Origin: Streptomyces sp. H27-H5
Lineage (GTDB): Bacteria; Actinomycetota; Actinomycetes; Streptomycetales; Streptomycetaceae
DNA: 64,000 nt
Direction: 5' to 3'
NCBI RefSeq assembly: GCF_026627505.1
Contig: NZ_JAPNLK010000012.1
Location: forward strand, 62,001 to 126,000
This document shows positions 8,422 through 17,261 of this stretch, piece after piece. Each line of letters begins with the position of its first letter. The stretch's first letter is position 1. A model generated the notes under the pieces. That model was given only the letters and a program-made list of their open reading frames with translations, did not search any database and was not told the DNA's origin. Made by a program: the position numbers and the translations under genes.

Positions 8422-9663
8422 TCAGTGGCGCTTCTGGGAAAGCCGGAACGCGTCCGCCGCGATGCGGGTGGCGGCCGTCCTGGTCGCCTGGGCGAGCAGG
8501 TCGGTGCGGATCTCGCCGCCGTCCGCGAGGTGGCGGTCGTACGGCAGGACGTGGACGCTCGTCCCGGTGGACGCGAGCGTGCGCACCGCCTCGTCGGTGT
8601 CGATGCCCGAGTGCGGGGCCTGTTCGGTGAGGACCACGACGGTGCCGCCGATCACGTGCGGGGGCAGGCCCTGCATCCACTGGAGCACCGCGTGCGTGCT
8701 GGCGACGCCGTCGAGGGTCGCGGGGGTGGTGAGGACGCAGGCCTGGGAGGCGGTCAGTGCGACGCGGGCCACTTCCGCGGGGAGCGTCTCGCAGTCGACG
8801 ACCGTGACGCCGAAGTAGCGGCGCAGGGCGACCATGGCGCGTTCGTAGGAGCGGAAGTCCAGCATGGCGCCGATCTGGCCCTGGCTGCCGGGCAGCAGCC
8901 AGGCGTTGTCGCGGAGCTGGACGAGGTAGCCGGTGATGTCGAGCAGCGACATCTGCGGTTGGACGATGTCGGCGACGTCCCCGGTGGTCCAGCGCAGTGA
9001 CTCGGCGCCGAGCCGGATGGGGAGCGAGCCGAGGGCGGGGTCGGCCTCGACGAAGAGGACGGGGTCCTGGCGGTAGTGGGCGTACGTGGTGCCCAGCAGG
9101 GCCGCGACGGTGGACTTGCCGGCGCCGCCGCGAATGGAGGTGACGGCGATCTGGCGGCCGGTGGTCACCGGCTGCTGGAGCGATTCGGCGATGCGGGAGA
9201 CCTCGGCGACCTCGCGGGCCACGGACGAGGAAACGGTTCGCCAGATCGCGCGGGCGGCCCGGGCCGTGAAGGGTTCGCCGTTGCGCGGCTTGCGGCTCGC
9301 CGCGGCGAGGCTCGGATCGACCGCGGGGCGGGAGTCGGGGGTACGGGCCGCGCGGGCGGGGGCCGGGTGCGCGGGGCCGGGGGCCGGGGCGTGGCTCTGC
9401 GGCCGTGGGGCGGCGGACGGTACCCGGGGACCGGCGTCGGGGTGCGGACCACCGGGGTGCGGGGCCTGCGGGGCCGGGTACGGGGCCGCCTGCGGGGCCG
9501 GGGCCTGCGGGGCGGCGGGCCGCGCGGGGTCCTGCCCCGGGCCGGGGGGCGGCGGGGTGGCGCCCTGCCCGGCGGGCCCGGGCCCGCCGGGCAGGGCGGG
9601 CTGCCGGCCGCCGCCCCTCAGGTCCCGCAGGACGTCGCCCTGCCAGTTGTCTGCCTGTGACAT
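8422..9663 (-). CDS. MinD/ParA-like ATPase with Pro-rich N-terminus (EspI-like)
   Basis: A 413-residue cytosolic protein. Residues ~20-120 are a low-complexity Pro/Ala/Gly/Gln tract. The rest is a deviant-Walker ATPase of the MinD/ParA type with the P-loop SIRGGAGKST near residue 178, followed by a segment containing VEADPALGSL. In mycobacteria the same architecture defines EspI, an ATP-responsive regulator of ESX-1. The start at 9663 has GAAGAAGAGGGG upstream. Its place between eccD and eccC supports a role in this secretion system. It is not a chromosome-partition ParA, since no ParB gene is adjacent. Confidence 0.88.
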   Translation of the reverse strand: MSQADNWQGDVLRDLRGGGRQPALPGGPGPAGQGATPPPPGPGQDPARPAAPQAPAPQAAPYPAPQAPHPGGPHPDAGPRVPSAAPRPQSHAPAPGPAHPAPARAARTPDSRPAVDPSLAAASRKPRNGEPFTARAARAIWRTVSSSVAREVAEVSRIAESLQQPVTTGRQIAVTSIRGGAGKSTVAALLGTTYAHYRQDPVLFVEADPALGSLPIRLGAESLRWTTGDVADIVQPQMSLLDITGYLVQLRDNAWLLPGSQGQIGAMLDFRSYERAMVALRRYFGVTVVDCETLPAEVARVALTASQACVLTTPATLDGVASTHAVLQWMQGLPPHVIGGTVVVLTEQAPHSGIDTDEAVRTLASTGTSVHVLPYDRHLADGGEIRTDLLAQATRTAATRIAADAFRLSQKRH

Positions 9664-9724
9664 GTCTGCCCCTGCCCCTCTTCTTCCGACCTGCCGCCCC
9701 GCGCGGAACACCTGCGCGTGGACC

Positions 9725-11080
9725 TCAGAACTTGTCGAGCAACTGCCCGTAGATGCCGAACACCCCGACGGCCAGCGGGAACAACCCCACCACCCCGACG
9801 GACTCGACGAAGTCGGCCGTGCGCCGCAGCCGCACCTGCACGTGGTCCGGCGGCTGCATCGCGAGCCCGAGCAGCGGCAGCAGCGCGGCCACGCACAGCA
9901 CGGCGAGGGCTCCCGCGCCGCCGCCGTGACCGATCCACAGCACCACGAGGCGTACGAGGAGCAACCCCGCCGCAGCGATCAGCGCCACGACCTCCGCGAC
10001 CAGCGGGAAGGCCCGCGCCCTCGACAGGAGTACCACGGCGACGAGCGCCGGCAGGACCACGGTCCACACGCTCGGTTCGCCGGCCAGCGTGAGCAACCAG
10101 CCGGCCGCCGCCGCGGAGACGGCCGCCGCGATCGTGGCGAGGGCGAGGCCCCGGTGCGTGGCCGCGAGCGCGTTGCCCACCTGGTGTCGGCTCACGGAGG
10201 TTCCGCCGGAGCGCCGGTCGTCGAGCGCCGTCAGCCCCGAGGCCATCAGCGCGAGGCGGGGCAGCAGGCCGAGCATGACGACGGAGAACACGGCCATGAC
10301 CGCGCCGAGTCGCGCCGGGTCGTCCTGGACGGAGGCGACGACCTCCCACACGGCGGTGATCGTGGCGATGGCGGCCGCGCCCATGAATCCGCCGCGACCG
10401 AGCGGGGAGAACCAGCCGAGCATGACGAGGGTCACGACGAGCGCGGCGGCGACGGCCGCCAGTCGGGCGATGCCCGCCCACTGGTAGGCGTCGGCGGCCG
10501 TCCACGCCGTAAGGATGCCGAGTCCTCCGGAGGCGAGCAGGAGGGCCGTGGCCAGGCCCCGGTTTCCTTTCCCGACGCGTGCGCCGAGGGCGCCGGCGGC
10601 GAGCAGGAGGACGGTGACGACGAGCAGGGCGCCGGCGAGGGCCTCGAGTGCGAACTCGCGGCGGGCGAGCAGGGCGGCGGTCACCGCGAAGGCGACGGTC
10701 GCCACTCCCGCGCTGCCCCTGCGGGCGGCGGGGCGCCAGCGCCAGGCCTGGAGGTCGAGGTCGTCGGCCACCAGGTCGACGACGTCGTGGACGACGGGGG
10801 CGGGCGGCGCGGAGTGGGTCCTGACCAGCCGCAGGACCGCGCCGTCGGCTATGCCGGCGCCGGCCAGGGTGCTGTCCTGCGGCAGCGCCGAACCGTCCGA
10901 CGTCACCAACTGGCGTGTCATGGGCCGCGAGGCGGCACGGTCGTCGAGCAACTGCAGGATGTCCGGAAGCAGCTGCCCTATGGGAGTGTCCGAGGGGAGG
11001 ACCATGTCGGCCCGGCGTCGCTCGCCGACCAGGGTCACCCGGGACAGTTGCGCTCGGGAAGTCGTAGCTGTGCTCACCAC
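9725..11080 (-). CDS. eccD: Type VII secretion integral membrane protein EccD
   Basis: A 451-residue membrane channel component. The first ~90 residues form the ubiquitin-like (YukD) cytosolic domain; about eleven hydrophobic helices follow to the C-terminus. This is the standard EccD plan. The start is taken as the first of two adjacent GTG codons (11080). The sequence TAGGTT ends 7 bases before it and there is no good ribosome site, which fits a leaderless transcript; the second GTG at 11077 is possible. EccD, EspI-like and EccC genes run in order with short gaps. Confidence 0.93.
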   Translation of the reverse strand: MVSTATTSRAQLSRVTLVGERRRADMVLPSDTPIGQLLPDILQLLDDRAASRPMTRQLVTSDGSALPQDSTLAGAGIADGAVLRLVRTHSAPPAPVVHDVVDLVADDLDLQAWRWRPAARRGSAGVATVAFAVTAALLARREFALEALAGALLVVTVLLLAAGALGARVGKGNRGLATALLLASGGLGILTAWTAADAYQWAGIARLAAVAAALVVTLVMLGWFSPLGRGGFMGAAAIATITAVWEVVASVQDDPARLGAVMAVFSVVMLGLLPRLALMASGLTALDDRRSGGTSVSRHQVGNALAATHRGLALATIAAAVSAAAAGWLLTLAGEPSVWTVVLPALVAVVLLSRARAFPLVAEVVALIAAAGLLLVRLVVLWIGHGGGAGALAVLCVAALLPLLGLAMQPPDHVQVRLRRTADFVESVGVVGLFPLAVGVFGIYGQLLDKF

Positions 11081-11129
11081 TTGCGGGAACCTATCATCGC
11101 GGCGTTGCGGCCCTTCAGGGTCAAGGTTT

Positions 11130-11618
11130 CTACGAATGGGTCGGCTCGGGCGACTTCGTCGCCGACGGCCGGGGCGACGTGTGGGCCTTGGACGGGCGGG
11201 GGGACTTCGACGGCGTCGCCGACCCGGTCGGGGTCCCGGACTTCGAGGGCTTCGGGGACCGCGACCCGGACGCGGGGGCGTGCACGGACGCGGCCTTGGA
11301 GGCCGCCTCCGACGGGGCCGACGCCTGCGAGGGGGTCGGGGTCGCCGACGGCTGCGCGTACGGCTGCACGAGTCCCTGTTGTTGCTGCTTCTGTTGTTGC
11401 TGTTCGGCCTTCTGCTTCGCCAGCGTGGCCTGGATGAAGGACCATCCGACGCAGCCCGCGCACAGGACGGCCGCGATGGCGACCCCCGCGAACACCTTCC
11501 CGAGCCGTTCGTCGGCGGTGCGTCTCGCCCGCCCCGCCCCGAACAGCAGCGCGTCGCGCATCCTGCGACGGCGTACCGCCACCGACTCCAGCAGTTGGCT
11601 GTCGTAGTCCCGTGCCAT
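11130..11618 (-). CDS. Single-pass membrane protein, Gln- and Ser/Pro/Lys-rich, upstream of eccD
   Basis: A 162-residue protein with a basic N-terminal helix (RRRRMRD), one membrane segment at about residues 43-63, a run of Gln/Lys after it and a C-terminal half made of Ser, Pro, Lys, Thr and Ala that is probably disordered outside the membrane. The start at 11618 fits the MARDYDSQLLES opening. It lies 49 bases before eccD. The N-terminal layout, a basic helix then one membrane span, recalls EccB, but the large periplasmic EccB domain is absent. It may be a locus-specific accessory protein; function unknown. Confidence 0.78.
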   Translation of the reverse strand: MARDYDSQLLESVAVRRRRMRDALLFGAGRARRTADERLGKVFAGVAIAAVLCAGCVGWSFIQATLAKQKAEQQQQKQQQQGLVQPYAQPSATPTPSQASAPSEAASKAASVHAPASGSRSPKPSKSGTPTGSATPSKSPRPSKAHTSPRPSATKSPEPTHS

Positions 11619-11715
11619 GTGTCGTCCGTCGCCTCCCCCGCTGTTTTGCCTGTGCAACATAGAACATCCGTCGGGTTCGGGCACACTCCGGGGGCTCCGC
11701 GCGTCGCGGTGCGGA

Positions 11716-12705
11716 TCACGGCTGGGAGAGGCGGGCGACCAGTTCGGCCAGTTCCACGCAGGCCTGCTCGATCTTGCGGCGGATGTTCTGCTGCTCGGTG
11801 ACCATGGCCGACAGGAGGAGGGCCGTCAGGGCGGCCGAGCCGTTGAGGGCCATCAGGTTGGCCATGATCTCGAAGAGGCTGTGGTCCTCGAAGGGGCCCG
11901 CCCGATCGGTGGCCGCCGCGATGGCCACGACGGAGATCAGCAGCGAGCAGGGGGCCGCTCCCGGCAGCTGGAAGCGCACGGCGGCCCAGATCAGCAGCGG
12001 GAACACCAGGAACAGCAGCGAGAGCGAGCTGTGGGTGACCAGCAGGGTGACCGCCACCGCCGTGACCGCCAGCGCCGCCCCCTCGGCGAGCCGGTAGAGG
12101 TCGGGGGTCAGCCGGAACCGGGGCAGGACCAGCAGCAGCGGGGTCACGACCAGCACGCCCATCGCGTCACCGGCCCACCAGGACCACCAGACCGGCCAGA
12201 ACCCGCTCGCCGGCAGGCTGCCGCTCAGCGCCAGCACCCCGGCGCCGACGGTGGCGCTGATCAGCATCGGCAGCAGCCCGCCGAGGAAGACCAGCGCCAG
12301 GCCGTCCCGCAGCCGGTCCATCTCGGTCCGGAAGTCGACCCGGCGGAGCATCGCGTACGCGCAGAGCGGGGCGAGGGTGTTCCCGGCGACGATGGCGAGG
12401 CCGACCGGCTCGAACGGGCCCAGGGTCTGCATGACGCAGAACGTGCCCAGCGCGATCCCCGGCCAGATCCGGGGCCCCAGCCACAGCAGCGCGGCGACCG
12501 CGATCCCGGTGGGCAGCCACAGGGGCGTGACCTGGGCGCCCGCGAGGACCACGCGCTGGAGCAGGCCGACGCGTCCGCCCAGGTAATAGGCGAGGGCGAC
12601 GGCGAGGATCGACAGCAGCAGGTACGGGAGGCCTCGGCGTCGCCATCGCTCGGTGTGCACCCCATGTATGAGACAACGGCCGGCTGCTCCCGGGGCGCCT
12701 GACAC
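11716..12705 (-). CDS. MASE1-domain integral membrane protein
   Basis: A 329-residue protein with about eight to nine membrane helices and the motifs of the MASE1 sensory domain, for example PLWLPTGIA and GDAMGVLVVTPLLL. Most MASE1 proteins carry a kinase or diguanylate-cyclase output; here only a ~35-residue helical tail (EQQNIRRKIEQAC) follows. The GTG start at 12705 is three bases after the stop of the PP2C phosphatase gene, so the pair is probably co-translated and the phosphatase may be the output partner. A second GTG at 12660 is an alternative start. Confidence 0.85.
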   Translation of the reverse strand: MSGAPGAAGRCLIHGVHTERWRRRGLPYLLLSILAVALAYYLGGRVGLLQRVVLAGAQVTPLWLPTGIAVAALLWLGPRIWPGIALGTFCVMQTLGPFEPVGLAIVAGNTLAPLCAYAMLRRVDFRTEMDRLRDGLALVFLGGLLPMLISATVGAGVLALSGSLPASGFWPVWWSWWAGDAMGVLVVTPLLLVLPRFRLTPDLYRLAEGAALAVTAVAVTLLVTHSSLSLLFLVFPLLIWAAVRFQLPGAAPCSLLISVVAIAAATDRAGPFEDHSLFEIMANLMALNGSAALTALLLSAMVTEQQNIRRKIEQACVELAELVARLSQP

Positions 12706-12708
12706 GCG

Positions 12709-13539
12709 CTACTCGGTGCCCGGTGGTGCGTCGTGGCGCAGGACGAGGACCGCCGCGTCGTCCGCGTGGCCGGTCGAGTCGGCCACTTTCATCACCTCGG
12801 CGGCCAGTTCCTCGGGGTCCGCGCCCGCCCCGTCCCGGACCACCCGGACCACCTCCGCCAGCCCCGTCTCGATGGGGAACGAGGGCCCCTCGACGACCCC
12901 GTCGGTGAGCAGGACGTAGGCGCCGGGGCGCCGCAGCCGGCGGCGGGTGACGGGGTAGTGGGAACCGGCGAGGACGCCCAGCGGGAGCCCGCCCTCGTCC
13001 TCGTCCGTTCCGCAGTCGCCGTCGACCGTGGCCCAGACGGCCGGGACGTGCCCGGCCCGGGCGCCGTCGATCTCCCAGGTGCTCGGGTCGAAGCGGAGGA
13101 AGGTGCAGGTGGCGAAGAGTTCCTGGTTGACCGAGATCAGCAGGTCATTGGCGCGGCTGAGCACGTCGCCGGGGTCCTCGGCGGCCGCGGCGACGGCGCG
13201 CAGGGCGATGCGGATCTGCCCCATGAAGGCCGCCGCCTCCACGTCGTGGCCCTGTACGTCGCCGATGGAGAAGCCGAGCGAGCCGTCGGTCAGCGGGAAG
13301 CCGTCGTACCAGTCGCCGCCGATGTCCAGGCCCTGGCGGGCGGGCGCGTACCGGGCGGCGGTCCGCAGTCCGGGGGCGTCGGGCAGGGAGGGCGGCAGCA
13401 TCTCGCGTTGCAGCGCCTCGGCCAGCTGGACCCGGGCCCGCTGGAGCTCGGCGCCTTCCCGGGCCTGGGCGGTGAGCCGTCCGAGGGTGGCCAGGAGGTC
13501 GTCGGCGCTCGCCTGTCGAGGGGCACGACGCGGGGCCAT
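12709..13539 (-). CDS. PP2C-type (SpoIIE-like) serine phosphatase
   Basis: A 276-residue cytosolic phosphatase of the SpoIIE/RsbU family, which dephosphorylates anti-anti-sigma proteins. A short helical N-terminus (to ~55) precedes the PP2C fold. Metal-binding Asp residues are visible in DIGGDWYD and IGDVQGHD, later in LTDGVVEG, and in the closing HADDAAVLVL. It lacks the GAF or PAS sensor often found N-terminally, consistent with input from the MASE1 protein encoded immediately downstream. The ATG has a GGAGAGAGG ribosome site. Confidence 0.92.
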   Translation of the reverse strand: MAPRRAPRQASADDLLATLGRLTAQAREGAELQRARVQLAEALQREMLPPSLPDAPGLRTAARYAPARQGLDIGGDWYDGFPLTDGSLGFSIGDVQGHDVEAAAFMGQIRIALRAVAAAAEDPGDVLSRANDLLISVNQELFATCTFLRFDPSTWEIDGARAGHVPAVWATVDGDCGTDEDEGGLPLGVLAGSHYPVTRRRLRRPGAYVLLTDGVVEGPSFPIETGLAEVVRVVRDGAGADPEELAAEVMKVADSTGHADDAAVLVLRHDAPPGTE

Positions 13540-13633
13540 GGGCGTCTGGACCTCTCTCCGTGGGACGACGTGGGACGACCGAGCGGTACGCCCATCGTAT
13601 TTGCGCGTCCCGATCCCCGCCCGGGGACGCCGT

Positions 13634-13688
13634 GCGGTGGCCGCCCTGCCCCGGAGCGGGTACCGGCGCGGTGGCCGCCCTGCCCCGG
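13634..13688. repeat. 21-base direct repeat
   Basis: The same 21 bases, beginning GCGGTGGCCGCCCTG, occur at 13634-13654 and 13668-13688 in the gap between the phosphatase and DsbA-family genes. The copies are 34 bases apart, start to start. No gene or promoter is evident there; it could be a slippage product. Confidence 0.6.
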
Positions 13689-13691
13689 GTG

Positions 13692-13726
13692 CGTCCCCCG
13701 CCCCGCCCGGGAGCGGGTGGGGGACG
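13692..13726. terminator. Hairpin after the DsbA-family gene
   Basis: GTCCCCC-rich and GGGGGAC arms of about 13 bases (one mismatch) flank a short GC-rich loop just beyond the stop at 13730. There is no T-run, as is usual for streptomycete terminators. Confidence 0.55.
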
Positions 13727-13729
13727 GTG

Positions 13730-14332
13730 CTACGCCGTGGCGGCGGCCGGGGCGAGGGCGGCCGCCAGGGCCTCCCGCGACGGGTTGCCGGTGAAGGTGA
13801 CCCCGTCCGGGAAGCGCAGGTACGGGATGCCCGGCAGGGCCTCGGCGCGGACCGCGGCCAGCGCCGCCCGGACGGCGTCGGCTCCCCCGTCGCTCCAGGC
13901 GACCCCCGCGTCGGCGGCGAGGCGGCGCAGGACGGCGGGATCGGCGATGTTCAGGCCGTCGGTGTGGTGGGCCCGGAAGAGCCGCTCGACGGCGGCCTCC
14001 GCCCGGCCCTGCGCGGCGGCGACGGCGATCAGGCGGTGCGCCTCGAAGGTGTGGGAGAAGACGGCCCGGTCGTGGTGGAACTCCAGGCCCTCGGCGGCGG
14101 CCAGTGCCGTGATCCGGGCGATCGCCGGGGCCACGTCGGCGCCGAACGCCCGCCGCAGCACCTCCGCCTTCGGCTCGCCCTCGACGGTGGCCTCGGGCGC
14201 CAGTTGGTGAGGGCGGAAGACCAGGTCGACCGTGCCGCCGGCGGCGCGGACCCGGGCGGCCTCCCGGGTGAGGCGGGCGAAGGCGAAGTACGACCAGACG
14301 CAGGGGATGTCGAGGGTGAATTCGATCTTCAT
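13730..14332 (-). CDS. DsbA-family (FrnE/HCCA-isomerase-like) protein with CxxS motif
   Basis: A 200-residue thioredoxin-fold protein of the cytosolic DsbA/FrnE group. The active-site position near residue 11 reads PCVWSYFAF, i.e. Cys-x-x-Ser instead of Cys-x-x-Cys, so it cannot form the usual disulphide. The C-terminal cis-Pro region is present (GIPYLRFPDG). The ATG at 14332 gives the expected family N-terminus. There is no signal peptide. It stands alone, divergent from the LuxR-type regulator. An isomerase or glutathione/mycothiol-transferase-like role is possible. Confidence 0.85.
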   Translation of the reverse strand: MKIEFTLDIPCVWSYFAFARLTREAARVRAAGGTVDLVFRPHQLAPEATVEGEPKAEVLRRAFGADVAPAIARITALAAAEGLEFHHDRAVFSHTFEAHRLIAVAAAQGRAEAAVERLFRAHHTDGLNIADPAVLRRLAADAGVAWSDGGADAVRAALAAVRAEALPGIPYLRFPDGVTFTGNPSREALAAALAPAAATA

Positions 14333-14438
14333 CGGGGGCCTCCGCGTACGGTGGGTGGTCGAGCTGACGGCTCGACGGTAGGAGCACCGGGACGGCCCGG
14401 GCATCCGTCGGGTGACGGGGATCCGAGGGGGGCGTTCG

Positions 14439-17120
14439 ATGCTGTTGGGCCGGGGTGGGGAACGGGCCGTCGTCGAAAGGTTGCTGGCCGGGGCGCGCGA
14501 CGGCCGCAGCGGGGTGCTCGTGGTGCGGGGCGAGGCGGGCATCGGGAAGACGGCCCTGCTGGACGGCGTGCTCGCCGAGGCGGGCGACGACGTACGGGTG
14601 TTGCGCGGGACGGGCATCGAGTTCGAGAGCGCCCTGCCGTACGCGGGGCTGCACCTGCTGCTGCGTTCCGTGCTCGACCGGGCCGACGTGCTGCCGGCCG
14701 CACAGGCCGCCGCGCTGCGGACGGCCCTGGGTACCGGGAAGGCCGCTCCCGCCGGCGGCGACCGGTTCCTGGTCGGGGTCGCGGTGCTGACGCTGTTGGC
14801 CGAACTGGCCGAGGAGCGACCGGTGTTCTGTCTCGTGGACGATGCGCAGTGGCTGGACCAGGCGTCCGCCGAGGCCCTGGTGTTCGCCGCCCGGAGGCTG
14901 CACGCCGAACGGATCGCCCTGGTGTTCTGCGCGCGGGACCCGCACACGCCCGAGTTCCGACCGGCCGGGCTCGACGAGTTGCGGCTGCGGCGCCTCGACG
15001 GGGCGACCGCCGCCGATCTGTTGGCCCTGTACGCCGCCGACCTCGGGCACCACGAGCGGCAGGACGTGCTGCGGGAGGCCGAGGGCAACCCGCTCGCACT
15101 GCTGGAGCTGACCACGGCGCGGCGTGAGGGCCACGGCTCCCCGTACGGGGGTCCGCGCGGCCGGATCGAGCAGAGCTTCGCCACCCGCATCGCCGCCCTG
15201 CCGGAGCCGACCGGGACGCTGCTGCTGGTGGCGGCCGCGGCCGACGAGGGGGACGCCGGGACGGTCTTCGAGGCGGCCGGCAGGCTGGGCGCGGGGCTCG
15301 CCGACCTGGCGCCCGCCGAGCAGCACGCTCTGGTGCGGCTCGACGGGACCCGGCTGGTCTTCCGGCACCCGCTGGTCCGGTCGGCGGCGTACCGGGGCGT
15401 CCCGGCGGCCCGCCGGCTCGCCGCGCACCGCGCCCTGGCGGAGTGCAGCGAGGGCCACCGGGCGGCCTGGCACCTGGCCGCGGCCGCGACGGCCCCCGAC
15501 GAGGAGGTCGCCGCGGCGCTGGAGCGCGGCGGCGAGCAGGTCCGCGCCCGGGGCGGGCACGCCGCGCTGGCGGGGGTGTACGAGCGGGCCGCGGAACTGA
15601 GCCCGGATCCCGCCGATCGCGGCCGCCGGCTCGGCGCCGCGGCGCAGGCGGCCCTGCACGCGGGCCAGTTGGACCGGGCGTGCGCGCTCGCCGCGACCGC
15701 CCGCGTCGCACCGGGCGGTGCGACGGCGACCGCCCGGCTCGCGTCGATCGTCGCGGAGATCGCCGACGAGCGGGGCGACCTGGCGCGGGCGCACACCCTG
15801 CTGGTGGAGGCGGCGCCACCGGTGGCCGCCGACGATCCGCGGGGTGCGGGACGGATGCTGTTCCTCGCCGTGGGCAGCGCGTGGGTCGGCGGGGACCCGG
15901 AGGGCGTGGCGCGGGCGACCGGGGCGGCGACGGCGGCCGGTGTGCCGAACCTGGCGGAGATCCGGGCGCTGGCCCGGCTGTCGTCACCGGACGCGGAGGT
16001 CCGCACGGACGCGCTGCGGTTCCTGCGCGACTCCTCGGCGCGTCCCGCCGGGCAACTCGGGGACCTGCGCGAGGCGTTGCGTTCCGCGTGTTGGCCCGGG
16101 TTCCTGGGCGACCACCGGGCGGCCTGCGAGCGGGCCGCGGCCGTCGAGCGGGAGTGCCGGGCGCAGGGCGCGATCGGGGTGCTGCCGCGCGCCCTGCTGG
16201 AGGTGTGCCAGGCCCAACTGCGGCTCGGGCTGCACCGGGACGCCCTGGCCGGCGGTACGGAGGGGCTGCGGATCGCCGCCGACACCGGGCAGGTCCGGAC
16301 GGCCGCGCAGCTCGCGGGCACGCTCGCCGGCCTGGCGGCGGCCCGGGGCGACGAGGCCTGGTACCGGGAGCTGGCGGTCACCGCCGGGACCGTCGACCTG
16401 CCCGACATACGCCACCGGTTGGTGTCGGCGGGCATCCTGCTCGACCTGGGGCTCGGCCGGCACGAGGCGGCCGCGGACCGGGCCGCCGCGGCGCCCGCCC
16501 TGGCGGGCTGCACGTGTTGCGGCCGGGACTCCGACGAGGTGGAGGCGGCCCTGCGGGCGGGTCGGCCGCGCGCCGCGCTGGCGGCGTGGGAGCGGCTGCG
16601 GGACCTGTCCCGGCAGCTGGACCGGCCCGGGATCCGCGCGGTGGAGGTACGGTGCGAGGCCCTGCTGGCCGACGACGCCGAGGAGTTGTTCCGCGGCGCC
16701 CTGGCCCTGCACGGCGAAGGGGACACGGACCGCTTCGAGGAGGCCCGGACGGCCCTGCTGTACGGGGAGTGGCTGCGCCGGGTGCGGCGACCGGTCGACT
16801 CCCGGGGGCCGCTGCGGGCGGCCCGGGACGCCTTCACGCGGCTGGGCGCGACCCCGTGGGCGGGGCGGGCCGCCGGGGAACTCCGCGCGGCGGGCGAGGG
16901 CCGGCCGCCGGAGCAGCCCGCCGCCGGGTCCGACCTGGACCGCCTGACGCCCCAGGAGTTGCAGGTGGTGCGGCTCGCGGCGACCGGTCTGACCAACCGG
17001 GACATCGGGGCCCGGTTGTTCCTCAGTCCACGGACGGTCGGGTACCACTTGTACAACGCGTACCCGAAGCTGGGCGTGACCTCGCGGATGGAACTGACCC
17101 GGCTCGACCTGGCGGTCTGA
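14439..17120 (+). CDS. Large LuxR-family transcriptional regulator with AAA ATPase (LAL type)
   Basis: An 893-residue regulator of the LAL group. The N-terminal ATPase carries the P-loop GEAGIGKTALL near residue 38 and Walker B CLVDDAQWLD near 130. A long helical, TPR-like middle follows (about 320-800), and a C-terminal LuxR helix-turn-helix occupies the last 65 residues (LTPQELQVV, TNRDIGARLFLSPRTV). The ATG at 14439 follows GAGGGGGG at good spacing and is preferred to an in-frame ATG-like codon at 14412. Members often activate antibiotic or catabolic clusters. Here it may control the FMN reductase and exporter just downstream (inference). Confidence 0.93.
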   Translation: MLLGRGGERAVVERLLAGARDGRSGVLVVRGEAGIGKTALLDGVLAEAGDDVRVLRGTGIEFESALPYAGLHLLLRSVLDRADVLPAAQAAALRTALGTGKAAPAGGDRFLVGVAVLTLLAELAEERPVFCLVDDAQWLDQASAEALVFAARRLHAERIALVFCARDPHTPEFRPAGLDELRLRRLDGATAADLLALYAADLGHHERQDVLREAEGNPLALLELTTARREGHGSPYGGPRGRIEQSFATRIAALPEPTGTLLLVAAAADEGDAGTVFEAAGRLGAGLADLAPAEQHALVRLDGTRLVFRHPLVRSAAYRGVPAARRLAAHRALAECSEGHRAAWHLAAAATAPDEEVAAALERGGEQVRARGGHAALAGVYERAAELSPDPADRGRRLGAAAQAALHAGQLDRACALAATARVAPGGATATARLASIVAEIADERGDLARAHTLLVEAAPPVAADDPRGAGRMLFLAVGSAWVGGDPEGVARATGAATAAGVPNLAEIRALARLSSPDAEVRTDALRFLRDSSARPAGQLGDLREALRSACWPGFLGDHRAACERAAAVERECRAQGAIGVLPRALLEVCQAQLRLGLHRDALAGGTEGLRIAADTGQVRTAAQLAGTLAGLAAARGDEAWYRELAVTAGTVDLPDIRHRLVSAGILLDLGLGRHEAAADRAAAAPALAGCTCCGRDSDEVEAALRAGRPRAALAAWERLRDLSRQLDRPGIRAVEVRCEALLADDAEELFRGALALHGEGDTDRFEEARTALLYGEWLRRVRRPVDSRGPLRAARDAFTRLGATPWAGRAAGELRAAGEGRPPEQPAAGSDLDRLTPQELQVVRLAATGLTNRDIGARLFLSPRTVGYHLYNAYPKLGVTSRMELTRLDLAV

Positions 17121-17261
17121 AAGGACCCGGCGGGGAGCGGGGTGGGGCGCGCGGGATCCCGTCTGCGCCGGCGCGGGACCCGCCCCCGTCACGACCCCGG
17201 TCATCGGAACCCGGTCACTCGACAGAGGACCGGCCGCCTTGCCCGCTCGTAGGTTCGGGGC

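Noticed and set aside
8422..9663. Chromosome-partition ParA
   Set aside because: Although the ATPase fold is ParA/MinD-like and parS sites occur in the window, the Pro-rich N-terminus and position between eccD and eccC fit EspI, and no parB is adjacent.
13290..17056. Very long minus-strand frames across the LuxR-type gene
   Set aside because: Arg/Ala/Pro-rich translations with no family features; the plus-strand gene has clear Walker and HTH motifs.
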